Shown here: piece after piece, positions 1 to 8,343 of the stretch
Numbering within the stretch: the first letter of the stretch is position 1
Layout: every line of letters begins with the position of its first letter
Assembly: GCF_001482405.1 (NCBI RefSeq)
Contig: NZ_LPXO01000013.1
Span: 1 to 64,000 of the forward strand
DNA length: 64,000 nt
From: Pseudoponticoccus marisrubri
GTDB lineage: Bacteria > Pseudomonadota > Alphaproteobacteria > Rhodobacterales > Rhodobacteraceae
Direction: 5' to 3'
The notes under the pieces: model-generated
What the model saw: only the letters and a program-made list of their open reading frames with translations
Database searches by the model: none
Told to the model about the DNA's origin: nothing
Translations under genes and position numbers: made by a program

Positions 1-156
1 AAGCATGACAAGCGCCGCGACAAACGACGCGACAGGATCGAAATCATGTTCGGCAGGCTCAAGGACTGGCGACGCGTCGCCACGCGCTACGACCGACGCC
101 CACCAGTCTTCCCGTCAGCAATCGCCCTCGCCGCTACGGTCATCTACTGGCCATGA
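1..156 (+). CDS. IS5-family transposase, C-terminal part (cut by window edge)
   Basis: The first frame is open from base 1 to a TGA at 154-156 and encodes the last 51 residues of a transposase. The RDRIEIMFGRLKDWRR stretch followed by ATRYDR and a hydrophobic SAIALAATVIYW tail is the usual C-terminal end of IS5/IS427-group OrfB transposases, including the Glu of the DDE triad in the IE motif. The start lies outside the window, so I cannot say whether the element is intact. It borders the sulfide/bd-oxidase block. Confidence 0.8.
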   Translation, partial: KHDKRRDKRRDRIEIMFGRLKDWRRVATRYDRRPPVFPSAIALAATVIYWP

Positions 157-224
157 GTCCTGAGCCTAGCTTGATGGACGAACACGATCGCCGGCTTTCC
201 TTTCGACAGCGCGGAATGCAGAGG

Positions 225-247
225 GCGGCGCCTTCCGGAGGCGCCGC
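225..247 (-). terminator. GC-rich hairpin after the DUF5368 gene
   Basis: A perfect 9-bp inverted repeat, GCGGCGCCT and AGGCGCCGC with a TCCGG loop, lies about 60 bases past the stop of the leftward gene. No clear T-run follows, so it is a likely transcript 3' end or RNA-stabilising hairpin and not a textbook terminator. Confidence 0.4.
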
Positions 248-307
248 ACGGTAAGTGTACGTCGGCGCCGTGGTGGTTCTCTGAGACACCCCGCGCGGTC
301 GGCCGGT

Positions 308-673
308 CTATCCGGCGTGAGTGTCGCCCGATGGCGGGGCCAGAAGGGATTGCACGGTGTAGACGAGGATTGCCGCGCCGATGGCGCCGCCGGCGGCCAC
401 GGCCAGCAGGACGATCATGTCGATCGGCCCGCCAAGATTGGCGAGCTGGGAGTCGGTCATCGCCAGCACGAACCAGATGGCCAGCACCGCACCAACCGGC
501 ATGGACAGCTGGGCCAGCAGGAACTTGCGCCAACTGACCGCGCGGTCACGGATCAGGACGTAGAGATAGCCAAGCGTCACAAGCGCCGCGACAACGACCA
601 TGGCCCAGAACAGGCTCCGGCCGAAGATTTCCTCGAACACCGCGATCAGGGTTCCGATTGTCAGGTCTTTCAT
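308..673 (-). CDS. DUF5368 family membrane protein
   Basis: A 121-residue protein with three predicted membrane helices, near residues 16-38, 50-71 and 84-106. The sequence beginning MKDLTIGTLIAVFEEIFGR resembles the DUF5368 family, which I know from Rhodobacteraceae genomes and which has no assigned function. The start is placed at this Met and not 12 codons upstream because GAGGAGG sits just before it. The gene follows the SQR-like gene by 10 bases and is probably co-transcribed, so a membrane role beside sulfide oxidation is an inference from position only. Confidence 0.7.
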   Translation of the reverse strand: MKDLTIGTLIAVFEEIFGRSLFWAMVVVAALVTLGYLYVLIRDRAVSWRKFLLAQLSMPVGAVLAIWFVLAMTDSQLANLGGPIDMIVLLAVAAGGAIGAAILVYTVQSLLAPPSGDTHAG

Positions 674-683
674 TTCTTCCTCC

Positions 684-1994
684 TCAGGCGCGGCCGCGCA
701 GCATGGCATTGTAGGTGGCCTTCAGCGCCACTTCCTTCATCAGCCAGCTGATCCACAATTCCTCGAGCGGGGCGATCATGCCCGGGAAGGACGGCACGAG
801 GTTGTTGTCATAGTCGAACTCCACCAGCATCGCGCGCCCGACCCGGGTGATCATCGGGCACGAGGTGTAGCCATTGTAGGTCTCGGTCGGCTCGGTCCCC
901 TCGATGGCCGAGACGAGGCCGTCCTCGACCACCGGCACCTGCCATTTCACGCTGGCCGCGGTCTTGCCCTTGGGCACGCCGGCCACGTCGCCCAGTGCCC
1001 AGACCTCGGGGTAGCGCAGGTGGCGCAGGCTGGCCTTGTCGCATTCGACCCAGCCCTGGTCCGTCCACTTGTCGGCCCAGCTGAGGCCGGACTGGCGGAT
1101 CACCTCGGGCGCGCGCTGCGGCGGGATCACATGCAGGTAGTCGTAGTCCATTTCGGTCGTGCCGTCTGGCGTCCGGAACGTCGCGCGCTTGGCGCCCGCG
1201 TCGATGGATGTCAGGGTGTGCCGGTAATGGCTGGCGATGCCGCGCTGGTCAAAAAGCATCCGCACCTTCTCGGCCACGATCGGCACCCCGAAGAGCGATC
1301 CCTGCGGCGCGGCGTAATGCATGTCGATCTTGCCGCCATTGCCTGCGCGTTTGCTGATGTCGTCGATCAGGAAGGTATGCTTGAGCGGGGCGCCCGCGCA
1401 TTTCATCTCGGTCTCGGGGCGGGTGAAGAGACCCACGCCGCCTTCTTCGGTGAAGCGTGCGGCTGCCTGCCAGGTGCGCGCGGCATAGTCCGGCCCGGCA
1501 TAGAGCGCGCCGATGCCGTTCTTGCCGACCATGTCCAGCGAGAAACCCTCGATCGCGTCGTGATCCAGCACGAGGCCGGGGGCAACGACGAGGAAGTCAT
1601 AGGGCAGGGACTGGCCGCTCTCGGTCGCGACGGTCCGGGCCTCGGGGTCGATGGCGGCGGCCTTCTCGGCGATCAGGGTGACGCCGTCGGGCAGCCAGTC
1701 GGTGGTCTGGCTGACCACGTATTCCGCCGGTTTCAACCCCGCGGCCACCAGCGACAGTCCCGGCTGGTAGAGATGCTGGACGCGCGGGTCCAGCAGGGTG
1801 ATCTGTGCCTCCTCCAGCCGGCGCACCAGCCGGTTGGCCAGCGAGGTGCCGCCCGCCCCGGCGCCGATGATGACGATCCGGGCATTGGTCGACACCTGCG
1901 CGCGCGCGTCCCCGGGGGCGGCCAGCGCGGCAGCGGCGGCACCGCCCGCGGCCAGTCCGAAAAACTGCCGCCGGGTCGCGTTCAGCTTGGTCAT
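684..1994 (-). CDS. Sulfide:quinone oxidoreductase-like flavoprotein with Tat signal
   Basis: A 436-residue FAD-dependent oxidoreductase. The N terminus carries a Tat-type signal (TRRQFFGLAAGG), so it should be exported folded to the periplasm. A dinucleotide-binding GAGAGGTSLA motif follows at about residue 42. Two redox cysteines in typical SQR contexts are visible: KCAGAPLKH and YNGYTSCPMIT. These support oxidation of sulfide with electrons passed to quinone, though a flavocytochrome-c-like relative is possible. The start has a well-placed AGGAGG; an ATG 13 codons upstream lacks one. Neighbours are DsrE, a TDT transporter and cydAB, which fits sulfide detoxification. Confidence 0.75.
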   Translation of the reverse strand: MTKLNATRRQFFGLAAGGAAAAALAAPGDARAQVSTNARIVIIGAGAGGTSLANRLVRRLEEAQITLLDPRVQHLYQPGLSLVAAGLKPAEYVVSQTTDWLPDGVTLIAEKAAAIDPEARTVATESGQSLPYDFLVVAPGLVLDHDAIEGFSLDMVGKNGIGALYAGPDYAARTWQAAARFTEEGGVGLFTRPETEMKCAGAPLKHTFLIDDISKRAGNGGKIDMHYAAPQGSLFGVPIVAEKVRMLFDQRGIASHYRHTLTSIDAGAKRATFRTPDGTTEMDYDYLHVIPPQRAPEVIRQSGLSWADKWTDQGWVECDKASLRHLRYPEVWALGDVAGVPKGKTAASVKWQVPVVEDGLVSAIEGTEPTETYNGYTSCPMITRVGRAMLVEFDYDNNLVPSFPGMIAPLEELWISWLMKEVALKATYNAMLRGRA

Positions 1995-2028
1995 GATGTC
2001 CTCCTGAGGCATGTCGTATTCCGTTGCA

Positions 2029-2070
2029 TACATATATCAGAAGTGAAATGTGTGGTTTGATATATGTCAA
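2029..2070 (-). promoter_or_regulatory. FNR-type box and promoter of the SQR-like gene
   Basis: TTGATATATGTCAA at 2057-2070 fits the FNR/FnrL pattern TTGAY-N4-RTCAA. A TATGTA on the minus strand (2029-2034) would be the -10 element, which puts the box centre near -41.5, the class II activation position. The same stretch holds a 10-bp inverted repeat (ACATATATCA at 2030-2039, TGATATATGT at 2058-2067), which could serve a second regulator. Confidence 0.6.
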
Positions 2071-2125
2071 AATCATCAAAGAATGCGCCCGCCCGCGAGC
2101 CTGTCGCGGGCGGGCCGGCCATGGT

Positions 2126-2563
2126 TCAGTACGAGGCGATCCGGGCCGTCGGCGACACCATGGCGGCGGCCATCTCGCCGGGATTGGCCACGCCCACCCC
2201 GTCCAGCAGGACAGAGGCATCGGCGCCCTTGCCGGGCAGGTAGATCGCGCAGACCTCGACCTTGGCGCCGGGCATGGCGGCGATGCGGGTCATCAGGGCC
2301 TGCGGGCTCATGTCGCGCGGCGGCTGCGGGGCGGTGGCGCTTTCGGGCGCGTCCTTGAGCGCGAGGTCACCGGCCGGCCCGCAGAGGAGGATATGCGGAG
2401 CGACGCCCCGGTTGGCGGCCTGGAACGCCAGCACCATCGCCATCAGCTGGGTCTGGGGCTCGGGTGCGGTCAGGATGGTCACCAGCGTCTCGGGCGCCTC
2501 CTGCGCCACGGCGGGCGTGCCGAGGGCGAGGGCCAGCATGGCGGCACGGGCGATTGTCTTCAT
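2126..2563 (-). CDS. Exported DsrE-like sulfur-relay protein
   Basis: A 145-residue protein with a cleavable signal peptide ending near AVAQ (residue 21). The rest has the DsrE/DsrF-like alpha/beta layout, including two cysteines in ILLCGPAGD and VEVCAIYLPG; the latter is the usual persulfide-carrying position. Such proteins bind or pass sulfane sulfur, which matches the SQR-like gene downstream. AAGGAC precedes the ATG. It lies 21 bases after the TDT gene and is probably the last gene of the cydABX transcript, or has its own short leader. Confidence 0.65.
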   Translation of the reverse strand: MKTIARAAMLALALGTPAVAQEAPETLVTILTAPEPQTQLMAMVLAFQAANRGVAPHILLCGPAGDLALKDAPESATAPQPPRDMSPQALMTRIAAMPGAKVEVCAIYLPGKGADASVLLDGVGVANPGEMAAAMVSPTARIASY

Positions 2564-2584
2564 GGTCGTAGTCCTTTCAAAGGG

Positions 2585-3553
2585 TTACTCGGGTTGGCAG
2601 ATCTCGCCGCGCGCGATGGCGCGGAGGGTGCGGACCAGCAGCAGCGCCACGATGGCGCAGAGCACGGCCAGTCCGATCCGCCCGGCCAGCACGTGGCCGG
2701 GACTGGGGGCCAGCGCGCCGAAGCGCAGCGTGGCGATGGTCAGGGCGGCGACGGGAAAGCTCAGCGCCCACCAGGACAGGGCGAAGGGCAGGCCGCGCAG
2801 CTTGGCCGCCTGCGTCGCGGCGAGGCCCAGAAAGACCAGCGCGGCGCCGAAAAGGATGCGGGCGAAGGCATCGAGCACGCCGCCGTTCAGTTGCAGCCAG
2901 GCCAGGAAGGCCACGGCGGGCGGCGCGATCAGGATGGCGAGCGTCGGCACCATGCGGCCGGGCAGCGGGTCGTGAAAGACGAGCCGGTTCATGACCAGCA
3001 CCAGCAGCACCAGCCAGAAGATCAGCCCGGCCGAGAAGAAGACCCAGGAGGTCTCGGGAAAGCCCAGGGCGACGCCCGCCACCGGGGCGACGACATTGCC
3101 CACCGCCGGAATGAACCAGGCCGGCGAGATATGCATGGTCTGGAAGGGGCGGTGCCCGATCCAGTTGGACAGCACGGCCAGGGTCAGGGCGCCCTGCGCC
3201 GCGGCCCCGGTCAGCCAGACCCCGCGCGCCAGCTCTTCCGAGACGGGGCGCAGCGCGGTGGCGATCAGCAGGAGCGAGATCGAGATCGCCGGGAAGAAGG
3301 CCAGCTTGACCGGATGGCGCCACTCGGCCGCGACGGCCTGCGGATAGCGCAGCGCCTTGAGCGTGTAGAGCCCGGCCAGCGCCGCAAAGACCAGCAGCGT
3401 CAGGGCCAGCGCGCCAATGCTGGCGGTCTCGGCGCCGGCGGCGTGCAGGGCCAGCGTCAGGCCGGACAGGCCCATGACGGCGGCAAAGAAGGGCACGGGG
3501 AAATGTTCCAGCCGGTTGTGGGGCAGGTCGGCGGTCTCGGGCAGGGCGGTCAT
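2585..3553 (-). CDS. TDT/SLAC1-family membrane transporter (TehA-like)
   Basis: A 322-residue, very hydrophobic protein with about ten transmembrane helices. Segments such as HFPVPFFAAVMGLSGLTLAL near the start and WALSFPVAALTIATLRFGA near the end match the tellurite-resistance/dicarboxylate transporter (SLAC1-like) fold. Family members carry small anions, among them sulfite, chloride and malate. Beside sulfide-oxidation genes an export role for an oxidised sulfur anion is an attractive inference. The ATG at 3553 is chosen because the upstream extension is Arg/Pro-rich and does not look like protein. Confidence 0.65.
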   Translation of the reverse strand: MTALPETADLPHNRLEHFPVPFFAAVMGLSGLTLALHAAGAETASIGALALTLLVFAALAGLYTLKALRYPQAVAAEWRHPVKLAFFPAISISLLLIATALRPVSEELARGVWLTGAAAQGALTLAVLSNWIGHRPFQTMHISPAWFIPAVGNVVAPVAGVALGFPETSWVFFSAGLIFWLVLLVLVMNRLVFHDPLPGRMVPTLAILIAPPAVAFLAWLQLNGGVLDAFARILFGAALVFLGLAATQAAKLRGLPFALSWWALSFPVAALTIATLRFGALAPSPGHVLAGRIGLAVLCAIVALLLVRTLRAIARGEICQPE

Positions 3554-3653
3554 GGCAGGTCTCGGATGGAGGGGGGCTTGGTCCGGTCCCCGCGGCGGGA
3601 TGCGGCCGCGGGAACCGGCAGGGCGGGAAGGAAGGGACGTCCCCCCGCCTGTC

Positions 3654-3791
3654 TCAGTGCGTGTGCTCGCCGATCGGGCAGTCGCCCTCCTCGGCAAGGC
3701 AGGCATCGGTGCGCAGCTCCAGCCACATGGCGTTCAGAACGGCGAAGAGCGCGGCCAGCGGAAGGCCCAGAAGCCAGGCGAAATACCACAT
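3654..3791 (-). CDS. cydX: Cytochrome bd oxidase small subunit CydX
   Basis: A 45-codon gene starting MWYFAWLLGLPLAALFAVLN, the characteristic CydX membrane helix with its N-terminal Trp-Tyr and a following MW-E. CydX packs against CydA and stabilises the haem site of bd oxidase. AAGGA lies at the right distance before the ATG, 13 bases after cydB. The tail is longer than I expect and has two cysteines (31 and 38) and two histidines (43 and 45). Confidence 0.85.
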   Translation of the reverse strand: MWYFAWLLGLPLAALFAVLNAMWLELRTDACLAEEGDCPIGEHTH

Positions 3792-3804
3792 GATATCAAT
3801 CCTT

Positions 3805-4965
3805 TCAGTAGCTGTGGCCGGATCCGGTGACGTCGGCCTCGGTGACCTTGCCCCAGAGCACCTTGTAGACCCACGCGGTGTAGGCGAGGATCAGCGGCAT
3901 GAAGATCAGCGCGCAGACCAGCATGATGAACAGCGTCTGGTGCGAGCTCGACGCGTCCCAGACGGTCAGCGAACTGCGCGGATCCACCGTCGAGGGGAGG
4001 ATGAAGGGGAACATGGTCAGTCCGACCGAGGCGATGACCCCGGTGATCCCCATCTTGGACCAGAGCAGCGTGCTGACCTCGCGGCCTGCGCGCAGCCCCA
4101 TCACCGCCAGCGCGATGCCGGCAAAGCCCATCACCGGGGCCACCACGATCCAGGGCCGGGCGGTATAGGCGGCCAGCCAGCTGCCCCCGCGCGTCACCTC
4201 GGAATAGAGCGGGTTGGACGGGCCACCCGGCACCACCTCGTTCACCAGCGCGAACCCGTCGATCCCGACGGCCAGCCACAGCCCGGCCAGCGCATAGCCG
4301 CCCGCCGCGACCAGCCCGGCGATGGTGCCGATGCGGCGGGCACGTTCGGCGACCACGCCTTCGGCCTTGAGCGACAGCCAGGCGGCGCCATGCATCAGCA
4401 GCATGGACAGCGACACCACCCCTGCCAGCAGCGCGAAGGGGCGCAGCAGGCCAAGGAACTTGCCGTAGAAACTGCCGTCATACATCGGCATCAGGTCCTC
4501 GGTCAGGTGGAAGGGCACGCCCAGCAGCACGTTGCCCACCGCCACGCCGAAGATCAGCGCCGGCACCGCGCCGCCGGCAAACAATGCCCAGTCCCATCGG
4601 GCGCGCCATGCCGCGTCCTCGCGCTTGGAGCGGTACTTGAACGCGACGGGGCGCACGATGAAGGCGGCCAGCACGACGAACATCGCCAGGTAGAAGCCCG
4701 AGAAGGACACCGCGTAGAGCGGTGGCCAGGCGGCGAAGATCGCGCCGCCGCCGAGGATGAACCAGACCTGGTTGCCTTCCCAGACGGGGCCCACCGTGTT
4801 GATCACGATGCGGCGCTCCACATCCGTTTTCGCGACGAAGGGCAGCAGCGCGCCCACGCCCATGTCGAACCCGTCGGTCAGGGCAAAGCCGATCAGCAGC
4901 ACGCCCAGAAGCGCCCACCAGATCACGCGCAACGTGTCGAAATCGATCAGTTCGTAGAGGATCAT
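3805..4965 (-). CDS. cydB: Cytochrome bd ubiquinol oxidase subunit II
   Basis: A 386-residue membrane protein, close to the usual CydB length. It starts with the helix around IDFDTLRVIWWALLGVLLIG and the GFDMGVG motif, and contains GPVWEGNQVW, both hallmarks of CydB. It forms the inner-membrane bd oxidase with CydA, taking electrons from quinol to oxygen. It starts 5 bases after the cydA stop, so the two are translationally linked. Confidence 0.95.
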   Translation of the reverse strand: MILYELIDFDTLRVIWWALLGVLLIGFALTDGFDMGVGALLPFVAKTDVERRIVINTVGPVWEGNQVWFILGGGAIFAAWPPLYAVSFSGFYLAMFVVLAAFIVRPVAFKYRSKREDAAWRARWDWALFAGGAVPALIFGVAVGNVLLGVPFHLTEDLMPMYDGSFYGKFLGLLRPFALLAGVVSLSMLLMHGAAWLSLKAEGVVAERARRIGTIAGLVAAGGYALAGLWLAVGIDGFALVNEVVPGGPSNPLYSEVTRGGSWLAAYTARPWIVVAPVMGFAGIALAVMGLRAGREVSTLLWSKMGITGVIASVGLTMFPFILPSTVDPRSSLTVWDASSSHQTLFIMLVCALIFMPLILAYTAWVYKVLWGKVTEADVTGSGHSY

Positions 4966-4970
4966 GTCTG

Positions 4971-6584
4971 TTACTCCGCGGGGGTTGCGGTTGCGGCGGG
5001 CGCGTCGGGCATCCGGCGCAGCCGGGCCTCGTGACGGGCCTGCCAGGCCTCGGTCTCGGCGACGTCCTGGAACGGGCCCTTGCGGATGTATTTGACCATC
5101 AGGCTCACCTCGATGACGAAGAGCACCGTGTAGAAGAGCACGAAGCCGGCGAGCGTGATCAGCAGGTCGGCAATCCCGAGATGGCTGACCGACAGCGCCG
5201 TGGGCAGCACCCCATCCACGGTCCAGGGCTGGCGTCCGAACTCGGCCACGAACCAGCCCAGCTCGGCCGCGATCCAGGGCGTCGGGATGATCGCCACCGC
5301 GGCGTAGAGGGACCAGCGCGGGAACTGCATGTTCCGGAAGGACGCGCGGTAGAAGAAATAGGCCATCACCGCGATGAAGCTGAAGCCGAGCGCCACCATG
5401 ATGCGGAAGGCCCAGAAAAGGGGCGCGACACCGGGGATCGTGTCCTCGGCCGCCATGGCGATCTGCTCCTCGGTCGCCTCGCGCGGGTCCTCGACATAGC
5501 GCTTGAGCAGGAAGGCATAGCCAAGGTCGTCGGAATGTGCCTCGAACCTGTCGCGCACCGCTTGCGGGGTGGCGTCACGCTCGGCCCGGATGGTCATCAG
5601 CGCGTCATAGGCGATCACGCCGTTGCGGATCTTGTCGGCGCTTTCGGCCTCCAGCTGGTTGATGCCGGGGATCTCCTCGGTCAGGCTGCGCGTGCCGATC
5701 AGCCCCATCGCCCAGGGGATGTGCACCGCGTAATGCGTCTCGCGCGCTTCCTTGTCGGGCAGGCCGACCAGCGTGAACGAGGCGGGCGCCTCCTCGGTCT
5801 CCCACATCGCCTCGATCGCGGCGAGCTTCATCTTCTGCGTGTGGCTGGCCGAGTAGCCGGATTCATCGCCCAGCACGACCACCGACAGTGCGGCGGCCAG
5901 GCCAAAGGACGATGCGACCGCGATCGATCGCCGTGCAAGGTCCTTGTGCCGGTCCTGGATCAGGTAAAGCGCCGAGACACCCAACACGAAGACCGCGGCG
6001 GTGACGTAGCCGGCGCTGACGGTGTGCACGAACTTGGCCTGCGCGACCTCGTTGAAGACCACGTCGAAGAAGGACGTCATCTCCATGCGCATGGTCTCGG
6101 GGTTGAACTCGGCACCGACCGGGTTCTGCATCCAGCCATTGGCGATCAGGATCCACAGCGCCGAGAAGTTCGACCCGATGGCCACCAGCCACGCCACGAC
6201 CATGTGCTGCACCTTGCTCAGCTTGTCCCAGCCGAAGAAGAACAGCCCCACGAAGGTCGCTTCGAGGAAGAAGGCCATCAGCCCTTCGATCGCCAGAGGC
6301 GCGCCGAAGATGTCGCCGACATAGTGGCTGTAATAGCTCCAGTTCATGCCGAACTGGAATTCCATGGTGATGCCCGTGGCCACGCCCAGCACGAAGTTGA
6401 TGCCGAAGAGCGTGCCCCAGAATTTCGTCATCTGCCGCCAGATCGGGCGGTTCGTCATGACATAGACGGTCTCCATGATCGCCACGAGGATCGACAGACC
6501 CAGCGTCAGCGGCACGAAGAGAAAGTGATACATGGCCGTCATCGCAAACTGCAGGCGCGACAGCTCGACCAGTCCGATCTCCAT
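4971..6584 (-). CDS. cydA: Cytochrome bd ubiquinol oxidase subunit I
   Basis: A 537-residue haem-bearing subunit. The axial His of haem b595 is at residue 20 (MYHFLFVPLT), and GRQPW in the C-terminal third marks the quinol-oxidising region. The segment between the two halves (KLAAIEAMWETEEAPASFTL onward) matches the long Q-loop of the E. coli type CydA. The enzyme reduces oxygen with high affinity and, in the known family, resists sulfide and nitric oxide. The start at MEIGLVELSR has AAGGA before it; ten upstream codons are left out. An FNR box lies 85 bases upstream. Confidence 0.95.
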   Translation of the reverse strand: MEIGLVELSRLQFAMTAMYHFLFVPLTLGLSILVAIMETVYVMTNRPIWRQMTKFWGTLFGINFVLGVATGITMEFQFGMNWSYYSHYVGDIFGAPLAIEGLMAFFLEATFVGLFFFGWDKLSKVQHMVVAWLVAIGSNFSALWILIANGWMQNPVGAEFNPETMRMEMTSFFDVVFNEVAQAKFVHTVSAGYVTAAVFVLGVSALYLIQDRHKDLARRSIAVASSFGLAAALSVVVLGDESGYSASHTQKMKLAAIEAMWETEEAPASFTLVGLPDKEARETHYAVHIPWAMGLIGTRSLTEEIPGINQLEAESADKIRNGVIAYDALMTIRAERDATPQAVRDRFEAHSDDLGYAFLLKRYVEDPREATEEQIAMAAEDTIPGVAPLFWAFRIMVALGFSFIAVMAYFFYRASFRNMQFPRWSLYAAVAIIPTPWIAAELGWFVAEFGRQPWTVDGVLPTALSVSHLGIADLLITLAGFVLFYTVLFVIEVSLMVKYIRKGPFQDVAETEAWQARHEARLRRMPDAPAATATPAE

Positions 6585-6635
6585 GAGTGGAATCCTTTCG
6601 GTGATTATCCGCATCGGGGATGCGGGTTATCGCCG

Positions 6636-6676
6636 GTTATATTCCATATTGGAGATGTGTATTTGACCTGAGTCAA
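6636..6676 (-). promoter_or_regulatory. cydA promoter with FNR box
   Basis: TTGACCTGAGTCAA at 6663-6676 is a perfect FNR-type palindrome (TTGAC-N4-GTCAA) and overlaps the cydC stop codon. A minus-strand TATAAC at 6636-6641 gives a -10 element, so the box centres near -41. A second imperfect palindrome, ATTCCA-TAT-TGGAGA (6641-6655), lies over the -10 region and resembles the operator at 49738-49753. Activation under low oxygen with possible repression by an ArsR-type sulfide sensor is inferred. Confidence 0.65.
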
Positions 6677-8343
6677 ATTCCCCATCGGTCATGCAGATTT
6701 TCCGGCCGCGTGACGCGCACATGCCGGTCGGCGCAGGCGCGTTCCTCGGTGCGGTGCGCGGCCAGCAGGATCGCGGCCCCGGGGCAGGCGGCGCGCAGGC
6801 CCGACATGACGGCGCGTGCCGTCTCTGCGTCCAGCCCCTCGGTCGGTTCGTCCAGCAGCAGCAGGCGCGGCTGCCGCAGCAGCGCGCGGGCCAGCACCAG
6901 CCGCCGCGCCTCGCCGCCCGACAGACCGGTGCCGCGAAAGCCCAGCCGGGTCTCCAGCCCGTCCCGCGCGCGTAGTGTGTCGGCCAGTTGCACGGTCTCC
7001 AGCACTTGCCAGAGCCTGTCCTCGGACGCTTCCGGCGCGGCGAGGCGCAGGTTCTCGGCCACGGTTCCGGCGATCAGCGCATGGCGCTGCGGCACCACCG
7101 CGATGCTGCCCGTCCGGGCCGTCAGCGGCAGGGCGGCAGGGTCCTGCCCGCCGATCCGCACCGTGCCCGTGGACGGGGTCAGGGCCCCGGCGGCCAGCAG
7201 CAGCGCGGTGCTCTTGCCGCTGCCGCTCGGCCCTTCCAGCACCACGGTCTCGCCCGGCGCGACGCGCAGCGAGAGCGGGGCAAAGACCGGCCGGTCGGCC
7301 TCGGGCCGGGCAAAGGTGACCGCGTCGAAGACCAGCGTGCCCTCCGGCGGCTGCCCGCCGCTTGCCTCTGCAGGCGTGTCGAGGGCGGGCAGGATGCGGC
7401 GCGCGGCTTGCGTCATGCGGCCGATCTCGGACAGGGCGCGGCGCACCGGGGCGACGGTTTCCCCCAAGGCCAGCGCGACGAAGACGCCGATCGCGGCCTG
7501 CGGCGCGGTGATCGCGCCCTGCTGGACCAGCGCGATGCCCAGCCCCAGGGCCAGCACGGTCAGTCCCGCGCCGGTCATGTCCAGCAGCGCGCCGGTCACC
7601 CGTTCGATCCCGTCCAGCCGCGCCCGGGCGGCGGCATGGCGGGCAAAGGCGGTCTCCACCTGAGCGGCGCTCTGCCGCAGTTGCCCGTGCATGGCAAGGT
7701 CGTCGCGCCCGGCCACCAGGTCGATCAGCCGCGACCGCGCCGCCTGCAGCGCCGCCTCGGCCCGGCGCGCCGGATGCCGGGCGACGCGCTGGCCAAGGGC
7801 GAAGGTCGCCGTGGGCAGGATCAGGTAGCCACCAGCTACCGCCAGCGCGATCCACGGGTGCACCAGCGGCCAGAGCAGCGCTCCGCTGCACAGGATCACC
7901 GTCCAGCCGGCCAGCGCGGGCAGGATCAGCCGCAGCAGCGCTCCGTCCAGCGCGTCGGTATCGGCCGTCACGCGGTTGAGAAAGGCATTGGCCCGCATCC
8001 GCTCCAGCTGGCGATAGGGGCTGTGCAGCAGGCCCTGCAGCAAGCGAATGCGCAGGCCCGACAGGGCGCGCAGCGTGGCGTCATGGGTCAGAACCCGCTC
8101 GCCATAACGCGCCGCGGTGCGCCCCAGCGCCAGCAGGCGCACCATGGCCGAGGGCGCGAAGACGTTGAACAGGATGCCCAGGCCCGCCATGCCCGCCGCG
8201 GCGGCGGCCGTGATGAACCAGCCTGACAGGCCCAGCAGGGCCACGCCCATGGCCAGCACGGTGACCGACAGGGCAAGCCCGCGCCACAGGGCCCGCTGCT
8301 CGGCCCGGGCAAGGATCAGGACAAGGCGCAGCAGGGCGGTCAT
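6673..8343 (-). CDS. cydC: ABC transporter CydC (cytochrome bd assembly)
   Basis: A 556-residue ABC exporter half: six N-terminal membrane helices, then an ATPase domain with Walker A GPSGSGKST, signature LSGGEARRL and Walker B LLLLDEPTEGLD. With CydD it makes the heterodimer needed for cytochrome bd assembly, known to export cysteine/glutathione or to handle haem. The ATG overlaps the cydD stop by four bases (ATGA). Its own stop sits inside the FNR box of cydA. Confidence 0.9.
   Translation of the reverse strand: MTALLRLVLILARAEQRALWRGLALSVTVLAMGVALLGLSGWFITAAAAAGMAGLGILFNVFAPSAMVRLLALGRTAARYGERVLTHDATLRALSGLRIRLLQGLLHSPYRQLERMRANAFLNRVTADTDALDGALLRLILPALAGWTVILCSGALLWPLVHPWIALAVAGGYLILPTATFALGQRVARHPARRAEAALQAARSRLIDLVAGRDDLAMHGQLRQSAAQVETAFARHAAARARLDGIERVTGALLDMTGAGLTVLALGLGIALVQQGAITAPQAAIGVFVALALGETVAPVRRALSEIGRMTQAARRILPALDTPAEASGGQPPEGTLVFDAVTFARPEADRPVFAPLSLRVAPGETVVLEGPSGSGKSTALLLAAGALTPSTGTVRIGGQDPAALPLTARTGSIAVVPQRHALIAGTVAENLRLAAPEASEDRLWQVLETVQLADTLRARDGLETRLGFRGTGLSGGEARRLVLARALLRQPRLLLLDEPTEGLDAETARAVMSGLRAACPGAAILLAAHRTEERACADRHVRVTRPENLHDRWGI

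Noticed and set aside
600-2060. Long rightward frame opposite the SQR-like gene
   Set aside because: His/Arg/Gly-rich shadow of a clear gene on the other strand; no family, no ribosome site.
2024-3793. 589-codon rightward frame over DsrE/TDT/cydX
   Set aside because: Antisense to three recognisable genes; Gln/Arg/Gly-rich composition typical of shadow frames at high GC.
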